Source of the DNA: Kiritimatiellia bacterium | GTDB taxonomy: Bacteria > Verrucomicrobiota > Kiritimatiellia > RFP12 > UBA1067 | NCBI GenBank assembly: GCA_016296065.1 | Contig: JAEDKA010000005.1 | Span: 29,601 to 93,600, forward strand | Direction of reading: 5' to 3' | DNA: 64,000 bases | Program-made: the position numbers and the translations under genes | The notes under the pieces: model-generated | Databases searched by the model: none | Seen by the model: the letters and a program-made list of their open reading frames with translations, nothing else | Told to the model about the DNA's origin: nothing | Shown here: in pieces, positions 1 through 8,076 of the stretch | Layout: every line of letters starts with the position of its first letter | How positions within the stretch are numbered: position 1 is the stretch's first letter

Positions 1-619
1 TGAAGTCGTCGGGACAGGTCCAGCCGAGCCGGCGGCACGCCTCGACGACCTGGACTGCCGCGTAGTCGTTGACCGTGAAGATCCCGACCGGACGCGGGAG
101 CGGCTTTAGGAACTTCGCGAAGCGCCTTTGCGCGTCCAGGGTGTCGCCGATGTCCCAGTTTTCGCCGAACGAGACGCATCTCGCGCCCTCCGCGGCAACT
201 GCCGCGGAGAAGGCGCACTCGCGCCCCTCGCTCCAGCGTGTGGGGACGCACCATCCGAAGAAGGCGTAGGACGCCGGTTTCGTGAGCATCAGCTCGCGCG
301 CGGCCATCCGCGCCGTCGCGTCTGGATCGTCTGTCACGACGTGTCGGGCGTGGAGCGCGTTGGTCGGGTCGGGGTCCATGTACACGACCGGCACCCCCCG
401 GAACGTGCGCGCGAGGTCGAGGGAGTCCGTCTTGCTGCCCTCGATGATGCAGCCTGCCGGACGCCACTGGCCAAGAATCTCCGAGATGGAGCGCGTCGTG
501 CGCTCGAGCTCCACCTCGATGACGCGCCAGCGGTGCGCGGCGGCGCGGTCCACTACGCCGGCGAATTCGCCGACATGCGAGCCGACGTGAAGGTCGGTGA
601 TGTAAAGGACGGTCTCCAT
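1..619 (-). CDS. XylR-like transcriptional regulator, partial (3' end outside window)
   Basis: The minus strand reads openly from an ATG at 617-619 to the window edge, giving 206 residues that begin METVLYITDLHVGSHVGEF. The sequence resembles the periplasmic-binding-protein-like sensor domain of XylR-type AraC regulators: an early 'YITDLH' strand, then 'WRVIEVE', 'WRPAGCIIEG' and 'GIFTVNDYAAVQVVEACR', the last being a typical LacI/PBP-fold segment. There is no N-terminal helix-turn-helix, so in this family the DNA-binding AraC domain would follow at the C terminus, beyond the window. Such proteins usually sense a sugar and activate catabolic genes. It is divergently transcribed from the effector operon that starts at 848. 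Family assignment is by recognition; ligand and targets are unknown. Confidence 0.75.
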   Translation of the reverse strand, partial: METVLYITDLHVGSHVGEFAGVVDRAAAHRWRVIEVELERTTRSISEILGQWRPAGCIIEGSKTDSLDLARTFRGVPVVYMDPDPTNALHARHVVTDDPDATARMAARELMLTKPASYAFFGWCVPTRWSEGRECAFSAAVAAEGARCVSFGENWDIGDTLDAQRRFAKFLKPLPRPVGIFTVNDYAAVQVVEACRRLGWTCPDDF

Positions 620-700
620 CGCCGACAAGTTTATCAGATTCCGCGGCACTTTGCAATCCCGCCCGTGTCGTGTTTTGATAACTACAACAAGTCCTGTTTT

Positions 701-730
701 GATTTCACCCCGACATGCTGTGGTGAAATC
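701..730. promoter_or_regulatory. Inverted repeat, possible operator
   Basis: GATTTCACC at 701-709 pairs perfectly with GGTGAAATC at 722-730 around a 12-base spacer. It lies in the divergent intergenic region between the minus-strand regulator and the effector operon, and its right arm covers the expected -35 position of the promoter at 739-749. It could be a binding site for a dimeric regulator. A weak hairpin terminator is less likely because no T run follows. Confidence 0.4.
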
Positions 731-738
731 CCTGCCGA

Positions 739-749
739 TTTGGTATACT
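739..749 (+). promoter_or_regulatory. Extended -10 promoter for effector operon
   Basis: TTTGGTATACT has the TGn extension followed by the -10 hexamer TATACT at 744-749. It lies about 100 bases before the ATG at 848, leaving a long 5' leader that contains the conserved box at 792-829. No good -35 is visible, as is typical of extended -10 promoters. Confidence 0.5.
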
Positions 750-791
750 AGTCGACAGGGAAGGGAACATGGCGGATTCTGCGTCGGCAAT

Positions 792-829
792 GTAACCTTT
801 CGCCGATTCGCGTGTATGCGAGTTGAACC
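792..829 (+). promoter_or_regulatory. Conserved leader box, copy 1
   Basis: GTAACCTTTCG (792-802), four variable bases, TTCGCGTGTA (807-816), seven variable bases and then GAACC form a box. The same order and spacing recur at 12968, upstream of the UbiB-like effector gene at 13041. Both copies lie in the 5' leader, a short distance before a strong ribosome-binding site. The rest of the two leaders is not alike, so the match looks selected. It may bind a regulator or act in the RNA. Confidence 0.55.
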
Positions 830-847
830 CGTGAAGGAGGGAAACAA

Positions 848-2909
848 ATGCCAACAGTAGAACACATCGCGAACGTTTCGTTCAAGGACCATTTCCTGTC
901 CACGCAGGAGGCCGCGCCGAAGAACGGCTCGATCCAGGTCAACAGCAACACCTTCGACGTCACGTTCGTCGACGGCAAGGTGAACGCCAAGTTCACGAGC
1001 GGGAACTGGTTCACGAACCTTTTCCGCTCCAACACCCTGGCGCGCTTCACCCAGACGCTCCAGACGCAGTACGACAACTGGATAACCGAGCAGGCCGCCG
1101 CGTCGGGATTCAAGGACAACGCAAACATCGGCGCCATCAACTCCGCGATCGACGAGGCGATCGACGTCCTCTACAAGAACCACGACAAAATCGACGCCGG
1201 CGGGACACAGCATCCGAAGGAGGTCATGAAGGCCTTCGCGATGCCCAACGCGGACATCCAGCTGAGCGATGAAAACTACGATCGTCTCGTCCGCATAATG
1301 GAAAACGACTCCATGCCCAAGAATATGGCCACGATCCTCAGGCGGCTGGGGGACATCGGCAAGCTCGCCGCCCTGCGCAACCAGCTCACCAGGCTCCCGA
1401 CCGGCACGGCGTGTAACGAACTCCTGGCCCAAGCCAACCTGTCCATCCACATCGACTTGAACAACACCGACAAGAGCGAGAGGAACATAAAGCGCTACGT
1501 GATCAATCTGGTGGATTCGGTGATCAACGGCTTCCTCGAGGCCATGAACGGGATGAAGGACAAGAACACGCAGGTGCCGGACCTCCTGCTGCACAAGCTC
1601 GACGGCGGGTGCCTCGAGGCCAAGGTCGACAATCTTCAGCAATACATAGAGAAGTCCATGAACGCCGTCTCCGCCGGCCGTTCCGAGGAAAAGAACGACC
1701 TCGCCTTCAGCGCGACAGCCGAGTTCAAGGTGCTGGCGGACGAAGTCAGGGCGCCCTTCCTCCAGGCCGCGCGCACCGAGTGCGAAAAGACCGTCCGCGA
1801 AGAATACGAAAAGGCCGGCATCAAGGACGAAGCGACCATCCAGGAGCGCATCAACGAGCGAGCCGAGACGATGGTGGCGATGAAGGAAGGCGAAATCGCC
1901 CCTCTCGTCCGCCAGAAGCTCGAAAAGGAAGGCAAGAGCATCCTGTACGAGAATCTCTGCGGCGCGCTGCGCCCCGTCACGAACATCGTCAGGGACGAAC
2001 CGAACGACAAGTGGATCGTAACCACGCTCGTGGACAAGGAGAAAAAGCCGGTGATGAAGCCCGTCTCGGCCTACGACATCGACAAGAACTTCGACAAACT
2101 CGTCGACATGTACATGGGCGACGCATATCTGCTGTTCAAATTCGAGAACAAGACGCGCACGACGGGGAGCGTGAAGTTCGCGACGCAGAGCGACCTGTGC
2201 GCCAAGGGCGTCATCGACGCCGCCAAGTTCTACGCCAAAGGAAGCAAAGAAGACTTCGACGAGCTGGTCAAGGCCGTCAAGAGCGAAGTCCGCAAGGGGT
2301 TGAACCTGCCGGACGACAAGTTCGAAGCCGCGGTCCGCGACGCGCTCGATCACATAACCGGCACGAAAAAGCTCAACGACGACGATACCGAAGACGCTTT
2401 CAGGAGACTGGTGACGAACATCGCGACGTCGGCCTACAAGGACAAGAGGAAGGACAGCGATCGGCTCGTCTATCTCCTCGCGCGCGGAATCGAGCAGGCG
2501 AGGGGCGACGCCGAAGGCAACCACCTCGACGACATCGAAGGCAAGGCGTGGCGCTGCGCCCACATGCTCAAGACGACCTTCAAGGACAAAGTCGTCGACG
2601 TCGAAAAGGCGCAGAAAGCCATCGCCGACACGATAAAGAAGCATGGTCGAGAAAAGCTTCAACCCCAAGAACGGCGAAAAGGTCTCCCAATCCACCAAGA
2701 CGAATCTCGGCAAAATCATGTTCGGCGGGCGTCTTTTCACCGATCAGATCGACTACGACATAGGGCACCGCGCCGCCCGCGGAGCGGAATCCAGGCTCAT
2801 AAACAGCTTCAATTTCCTGCTCACGTGCGTCGAACACTACAACAAAACCTACCGCTCCGAGTTCATCCACGAACCCGGCCAGAAGGACAAGAAGGAGGTG
2901 GCGGCATGA
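848..2909 (+). CDS. Putative type III effector 1 (frameshifted)
   Basis: A large soluble protein without a signal peptide or membrane segment begins at an ATG with a strong ribosome-binding site (GGAGG at 836-840). The plausible reading frame holds for 598 codons to about 2641. It then continues one base further on (ATG at 2643, residues MVEKSFNPKNGEK...) to TGA 2907-2909, giving about 686 residues. The original frame stays open to 3385, but between 2643 and 2905 it encodes an Arg-rich stretch typical of a wrong frame in this GC-rich DNA. So either an indel is present or a +1 shift occurs. The next gene overlaps by ATGA and is a CesT-type secretion chaperone, which is the main reason for calling this an effector. 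No enzyme domain was recognised. Confidence 0.6.
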
Positions 2910-3385
2910 CCCCCGGCGCATCCGAAGCCGCGCTCGCGGCGCTCTCCGCCCGCCTCGGACTGCCGCTGGCGTTCGACGACGATTCCTGCTCCGTGATGAT
3001 CGGCGACCAGCCGTTCTCCATCCGCCGCGACGGGCCGGGCGATCGGCTCGTCGTCTCGGCGCTCGTGGCGGACGACCTGCCGGACGCGCCGTCGCGCAAA
3101 CTCGTCGAGGACCTGCTCAACCTCGGCTTCGGCCTCATGCACGACGGCCTGCCGTCCGTCGCGCGTGATCCAGAGACGGGCTTCATCGCGGCCTTCGCGA
3201 TCTTCGCGGGCGACCGGCTGATCGCCCCCGAGTTCCCGGATGCCTTCGAGAAGTTCGCCGCCTTCGCGCAGCGCTTGACCGACCGCCTCGACGCCGAGCG
3301 CAGCGGCTATTCCGCTGATTCTGGCGGCGACGCGCGCGAGGCCTCCGCCGCCGACCCCGCCGGATTCGACATAATACACGTCTGA
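2906..3385 (+). CDS. CesT-family type III secretion chaperone
   Basis: This 159-residue acidic protein starts at an ATG that overlaps the previous stop (ATGA), a sign of translational coupling; the preceding GAAGGAGGTG at 2891-2900 is a good ribosome-binding site. It has the Tir-chaperone layout: an N-terminal helix 'ALAALSARLGLP', a strand pair 'SVMIGDQPFSIRR', 'RLVVSALVADDLP', a central helix 'LVEDLLNLGFGL', 'RDPETGFIAAFAIF', and a C-terminal helix 'FEKFAAFAQRLTDRL'. Proteins of this family dimerise and bind the N-terminal region of a specific effector to hold it ready for export. The upstream protein is the likely client. The last 25 residues are low-complexity and weakly conserved-looking. 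Confidence 0.75.
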   Translation: MTPGASEAALAALSARLGLPLAFDDDSCSVMIGDQPFSIRRDGPGDRLVVSALVADDLPDAPSRKLVEDLLNLGFGLMHDGLPSVARDPETGFIAAFAIFAGDRLIAPEFPDAFEKFAAFAQRLTDRLDAERSGYSADSGGDAREASAADPAGFDIIHV

Positions 3386-3422
3386 CTGAAAGGATAGGCA
3401 CCGACCCGGCGCAGCCCCGGAT

Positions 3423-3470
3423 TTTCAACCTTTCAACTTTTCAACCTTTCAACCTTTCAACTTTTCAAGG
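3423..3470 (+). repeat. TTTCAAC(C/T) octamer array, copy 1
   Basis: Six head-to-tail 8-base units read TTTCAACC, TTTCAACT, TTTCAACC, TTTCAACC, TTTCAACT and TTTCAAGG. The last unit merges into the ribosome-binding site AAGGAG, 14 bases before the ATG at 3485. Similar arrays sit at 8021-8066 and, in reverse complement, at 55738-55783. Confidence 0.85.
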
Positions 3471-3484
3471 AGTCACACAAAGTT

Positions 3485-6400
3485 ATGGCAATCAATCTCG
3501 CGAACCTCAACATCTCGCTCGACCAGTTCCAGAAGATGGCGACGGGCGACTATAACGCCGGCGAAGTGGCGCTCAAGAGCGAATCCAGGCTCACCAAGAT
3601 CAACAACCACGTCCACCGCCTGAGCGCGAACACGAAGTCGATTTCCCATGAGGAAGTCCTGGCGATCAAGAACGCCTTCATGAAGGCGCTTTCCGCGAAC
3701 GGCGTGGGCGGCGACGAAATCAACCAGATCCGCAAGGAGCTGGGGCTGGCGCCCGACGAGACGGCGCCGAAGGCGCTGGCCGGGCGTTCGATCAAGCCGC
3801 TGTCGCGCCAGCAGATCCGCGACATCATCGACCGCAACGCCGCCGCCATCAACGCCGCGCGCGCAGAGCGCGGGGAGAAGGCGTTCAAGACGTCGGCGCA
3901 GCTCTACGGGACCAACCCGACCACGCTGCACAACCTCGAACAACACCGCCGCGCGGCGAGCGACTCCGTCCACCGCACCATGATGGAGTCGGAGGAGATC
4001 GCGAATTTCCAGAAAATCATCGAGGGCAATGCGGCGGAGGTCGCCGGCGAGGACCGCAGCGAGATGCTGAAAACGATCCTCGCGCAGCGCGACGCGATCG
4101 TCGCGAAGGCGAAGGGCAACCCCAAGGCCGAGGGGAACTGCGTCCTGGAATACACGACCGAAAACGGGCAGAAGATCCTGTTCGCGAGCTCCAAGAGCGA
4201 GCGCGAGACCATCCGGATGCTCGACGAGGCGTATCTCCTCCTGGCCGGCGGCACGAATCTCAAAAAGCGCAACGCCGCGATTGCGTTCTGCCTGACCACC
4301 TCGGTCGGGAAACCGATTCCGTTCGAGATCAAAGAGATGGCCGATTCCGTCCGGGCGGAGGCGACGGCGGTTTTCGGCAAGGGGGCGGTGGCGCAGGCGG
4401 ACAAGCCCGTCTCCCGCCTGGTGAAAGACTCCACTTTGCGCGAGGATGTGGAGAAGATGACGGAGGAAGGAAAGGCCGTGACGGCCGACAACCTCCGCGA
4501 GGTCTACCGCGCGAACTGCTTCAGGCAAAGCGCGTTGAACCTGGTCGAGAGGACCGTCGAAGGATTGCTGCGCGAAATGGGCCGGAAGACCTCCGGCTGC
4601 GCGGACATAAGGGGGAATCTGGAAAAAATCATGCCGGAGACGTTCCGCGCCCTCGCGGAGGCGAAGACGGCGGACGAGGCCAAGGCGATCCTCGACGGCG
4701 CGATGGGCACGATCCGCGAGACGACCGCCAAGGCGGCGGCGGCGATCGATGCCAAAGCAAAGCTCAAAGACTTCATGAACGAGGCGTTCGCCAAGGAAAT
4801 CGGGGTGAAGTGGAATCCGGCGAACGGGGAACTCGCTTCCTTCGAGTACCTGGCAGCCACGCAGGGCGATGCGCTCAAGACCGACATCCTCATGGGAAAG
4901 GTCAAGGCCGGCACGCCCGAAGAAATCACGGCGGAGTTCAAGAAGCTGGCGCAGAAGACGGCGCATGCGCACGCGGAATTCCTGCGCGGCGCCGACGCCC
5001 TCGGGCTTTCCGGCGATGCCGTAGACCGCGTGAAGCAGCATTTGCTGGGCATCAACAGCTTCAAGCGCCTCGACCTGGCCAAGGCCAAGGAGCTTGCCGG
5101 GGAAATCGACGTCAAGCCGCTGGCGGACGCCTTCGCCGCCAAGGCGCCGATGGCGAAGATTTTCGAGGAAATCGGCAAATTGAACGCAAGCGCGGAGTCG
5201 AAGATCCCCGCACTCTACGCGGGTGCCCGCGAAATCGGCGCGGACGAAACGATCAAGGGCGTGCCGCTGCTGCTTTTCATGGCGCTGGACAAGTCTCCGA
5301 ATCTCGCGGTGGATCTGGAGAAGTTCCTTGCGGGCGGCGACGTCCGGAACGCGATCGGCCACGCGAACGGAGGGGAGCTCCCGGACGGCGTGACCCAGGT
5401 GGACACGTACATGGGCCGGACGCCCCTCACCCCCGCCCAGCTCGCCGTCACCCTCGGCAAGCCGGACATGCAGCCGCTCTTCGCGCAGGCGCTCATGAAG
5501 GCGGCGGACGAAGCCGGCCTCGCGCAGCTGCCGCCGGAGATGAAGCTCGCCGCCTTCGGCGCCGGCACGGCCGCCGGACGCATCCTGCGGGAAGCCCTCG
5601 CCGCGATGCCGAAGGACATGTCGCCCACGCCGAATTTCCTCTACGGCATCGCGCGCGGCGCGGCCAGGGGAATCGACGCCGCAGGGCTTCGGTCCATCAA
5701 CGAGACGGCGAAGCGCTTCGCGCAGGATGCGGCCATGCAGGGGAAGGTCCTCGCGGCCGGCTACCACAAGAGCGAGCTCCCGATGCTCGCGGAGGCCTTC
5801 GCGTTCATCAAGTCCGCGACCGGCTGCAGCGACGCGGACGCGCTCAAGAAGACGCTGAACCCGGCAAGCTCCGAGCGCCGCCTTTTCCAATACGGCGGGC
5901 GCTTCACCGCTTCAGCGGACAATTTCAAGGCGGGCCTGAAACTCATGGATTCCTTCAAGACGTGGTTCGAGAACACCGCCGCCAACGTCAAGTCCAAGAA
6001 TTGCAACACGCTCACCGAAAAGAACGCCGGCGGCACGTTCCTCACGAAAGAGGGTCTCATGGGCTTCGAGAAGTTCGTCTTCGAGGACATCGCTCTCGAC
6101 CCGACGTTCAACCTCGCCGCGCCGGACCCGGAGAAGGCGTTCGGCATCGAAAACAACAAGGCGATGAACTTCTTCGCCCGCGGCAACGGCTCCGGCTGCA
6201 CGGGCACCGTCGCGCAGCTCTCCCCCGAAAAGCGCCAGGTCGTCTATGCCGTGTTCGCCGCGCTCGAACCGCCCTCCCCCCAGCCGAAAGGCGCCACGAA
6301 CGTCGTCGCCAACTCCCACACGCTCTCGAGAATCCTGCGGCATTTCGACGAAATCGTGGAACTCAAGAACGCCGGCAAGCTCGACCGCACGCACATCAAC

Positions 6401-8020
6401 GCCGTGCTCGTGCCGGACCTCGAAATTCCGCCGGACGCCTCCTCGCACGACGTCAACGACGTCTTCATGAACAAACTCTACAAGAAGTACAGCACGAACC
6501 AGGGCAAGCTCATGGAGGTCTCGAACTACATCGAGCAGAGCGGCTGCACCCTCGCGGAGGCGCTGGCCGCCGCCGAGGGCAAAGGCCCCAAACCCAAGAC
6601 GCTGCCCGACTACTCGCCCACCACGATGAAGATCGAGGAAATCGACGGCTCGACCAAGGGTGGACGCAGCCGCATTCTGGGCGACTTCGTGCGCCCGGAG
6701 AACCCGAAGTATCTCGGCGGGACGCGCATCCTCAGCGCGGAACAGAACCACTTCACCGTCAAAATCGGACAGGAGACGTTCACCGCCGACGGGAAAAACG
6801 GCGGCGCGGGCAACGCCGTCATCGCCAACAGGATCGAGACCCTCTGCGGCAAGGTCCACGTGAGCCAGGCGTCCAGCGTGATGCGCGCGCTTTCGCAGGC
6901 CGCGCACCAGCCGCTCCTGCCGCTGTTGCCGCAGCACGGCATCCGGGGCGACATCGGCACCGAGCACATCCCGCTCACCTACACCCTCTCGCGCAACGAC
7001 GAAACCGGCGCCATCACGATCCGCTACTCCGAGCCCGAGGGGATGCCCGTCAAGTTCCACTGGGAGACCACGGTCGCCCTCGACGGCTCTTCCACATCGA
7101 CCCCAATCCAATTCACCGAAACCCTCGAGGAGTCCGGCAACAAGGCGCTCGCCAAGACGGTCGGCGGCACCAGCCCCGCCGCCAAGACGATGCAGAACTT
7201 CATCCTCGACGCCTCGGGAGCCCAGGAAAACGCCCCCGTCATGGAGAAACTCGGCCGCTTCAACGCCAAACTGCAGGAAGAGACCCGCAAGGACCTCGTC
7301 AACACCTTCGCGTTCCTCGTCAACAAGCACCTCGTCAAGAAAGACGGAGGCGGCAACCGCACCGAGGACTTCGACTGCGTGCACTACCAGTTCAACCGCG
7401 ACGTGGTGGCCGGCGGAATGACCGTCAACCTGCCGGGAGGCGGCAAGGTCTCGACCACGAACTACGAAACCGCGCGCGACCAGCTCGTCCAATTCATCAC
7501 GGGCGACGACAAGGCGACCTACAAGGCCGCCTCGGCCAACGTGAAGAAGCAGACGGGCCTTCTGATGTCGATCGTCACGCAATACGCTCCGAGCATGGTC
7601 AAGAACGGGTTCATTTCCACCCTGCAAAAGGCCGGGCATGAATACAATCTCACGGGCGGACGCAAGGAAGCCCCAAACCCCTTCCAAAAACCCCTGACCT
7701 GGACGCTCGGCAAGGCGGAGGACGGCTCGATCAAGGCTTCGGTGACCATCACCGAAGGCATCGGCTTCCTCTTCACCGCCCAGGGCCAAACGAAACTGGA
7801 CGACACCGCCAGCTACGAAGAAACCACCCTCGACATCACCATCCCCGCCGGCAACCTCTCCACCCTCGCCGACCAGGACTGGTCGACGTTCGACGAGGGG
7901 GCGTTCAACGCCGCCGGCAAGGACTCCGACGCGCAGCTGTCGGCCATCCCGCAGCAATTCCGCCTCGAAGCGACCGTCAACGCCTCCTACAACCTTCACT
8001 TCGACGCCCCGGCCGCCTAG
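3485..8020 (+). CDS. Putative giant type III effector 2 (1511 aa)
   Basis: A 1511-residue, largely helical, Lys/Ala/Glu-rich protein with no signal peptide or membrane segment. Near residues 55-125 it carries 'IKPLSRQQIRDIIDRNAAAI', which resembles 'GKPLTARRILIVKEAVDAAI' in the next gene. Near the C terminus a domain appears twice. Copy 1 is at about 1095-1220 and contains 'IPLTYTLSRNDETGAITI'; copy 2 is at about 1295-1505 and contains 'NYETARDQLVQFITG' then 'PLTWTLGKAEDGSIKASVTI'. The same domain ends the following protein. No catalytic family was recognised. It sits between genes for two CesT-like chaperones, which supports export by a type III system. The start is set by AAGGAG at 3465-3470, with a rather long 14-base gap. 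Confidence 0.6.
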   Translation: MAINLANLNISLDQFQKMATGDYNAGEVALKSESRLTKINNHVHRLSANTKSISHEEVLAIKNAFMKALSANGVGGDEINQIRKELGLAPDETAPKALAGRSIKPLSRQQIRDIIDRNAAAINAARAERGEKAFKTSAQLYGTNPTTLHNLEQHRRAASDSVHRTMMESEEIANFQKIIEGNAAEVAGEDRSEMLKTILAQRDAIVAKAKGNPKAEGNCVLEYTTENGQKILFASSKSERETIRMLDEAYLLLAGGTNLKKRNAAIAFCLTTSVGKPIPFEIKEMADSVRAEATAVFGKGAVAQADKPVSRLVKDSTLREDVEKMTEEGKAVTADNLREVYRANCFRQSALNLVERTVEGLLREMGRKTSGCADIRGNLEKIMPETFRALAEAKTADEAKAILDGAMGTIRETTAKAAAAIDAKAKLKDFMNEAFAKEIGVKWNPANGELASFEYLAATQGDALKTDILMGKVKAGTPEEITAEFKKLAQKTAHAHAEFLRGADALGLSGDAVDRVKQHLLGINSFKRLDLAKAKELAGEIDVKPLADAFAAKAPMAKIFEEIGKLNASAESKIPALYAGAREIGADETIKGVPLLLFMALDKSPNLAVDLEKFLAGGDVRNAIGHANGGELPDGVTQVDTYMGRTPLTPAQLAVTLGKPDMQPLFAQALMKAADEAGLAQLPPEMKLAAFGAGTAAGRILREALAAMPKDMSPTPNFLYGIARGAARGIDAAGLRSINETAKRFAQDAAMQGKVLAAGYHKSELPMLAEAFAFIKSATGCSDADALKKTLNPASSERRLFQYGGRFTASADNFKAGLKLMDSFKTWFENTAANVKSKNCNTLTEKNAGGTFLTKEGLMGFEKFVFEDIALDPTFNLAAPDPEKAFGIENNKAMNFFARGNGSGCTGTVAQLSPEKRQVVYAVFAALEPPSPQPKGATNVVANSHTLSRILRHFDEIVELKNAGKLDRTHINAVLVPDLEIPPDASSHDVNDVFMNKLYKKYSTNQGKLMEVSNYIEQSGCTLAEALAAAEGKGPKPKTLPDYSPTTMKIEEIDGSTKGGRSRILGDFVRPENPKYLGGTRILSAEQNHFTVKIGQETFTADGKNGGAGNAVIANRIETLCGKVHVSQASSVMRALSQAAHQPLLPLLPQHGIRGDIGTEHIPLTYTLSRNDETGAITIRYSEPEGMPVKFHWETTVALDGSSTSTPIQFTETLEESGNKALAKTVGGTSPAAKTMQNFILDASGAQENAPVMEKLGRFNAKLQEETRKDLVNTFAFLVNKHLVKKDGGGNRTEDFDCVHYQFNRDVVAGGMTVNLPGGGKVSTTNYETARDQLVQFITGDDKATYKAASANVKKQTGLLMSIVTQYAPSMVKNGFISTLQKAGHEYNLTGGRKEAPNPFQKPLTWTLGKAEDGSIKASVTITEGIGFLFTAQGQTKLDDTASYEETTLDITIPAGNLSTLADQDWSTFDEGAFNAAGKDSDAQLSAIPQQFRLEATVNASYNLHFDAPAA

Positions 8021-8066
8021 CCAACCCTTCAACCCTTCAACTTTTCAACCTTTCAACTTTTAAACC
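8021..8066 (+). repeat. TTTCAAC(C/T) octamer array, copy 2
   Basis: Directly after the TAG at 8018-8020 come six near-identical 8-base units (CCAACC, CTTCAACC, CTTCAACT, TTTCAACC, TTTCAACT, TTTAAACC; the first is truncated). They fill the gap to the ATG at 8077. The same unit precedes the gene at 3485. Confidence 0.8.
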
Positions 8067-8076
8067 GGATACATCC

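Noticed and set aside
2643..2905. Arg-rich segment of the uninterrupted 848-3385 frame as a real linker joining effector and chaperone
   Set aside because: The alternative frame here gives a normal-looking protein sequence and ends in ATGA overlap with the chaperone start; the Arg-rich reading is typical of a wrong frame in this GC-rich DNA.
3423..3470. Octamer array as a CRISPR array
   Set aside because: Units are only 8 bases and contiguous, with no spacers of unique sequence and no cas genes.
4810..7641. Long open frame (943 codons) inside the 1511-residue gene, and similar long antisense frames (for example 3473-5890 and 13044-16085)
   Set aside because: Their products are extremely rich in Arg/Gly/Ala or His/Leu/Arg, lack start signals and lie fully within well-supported genes; they are by-products of high GC content.
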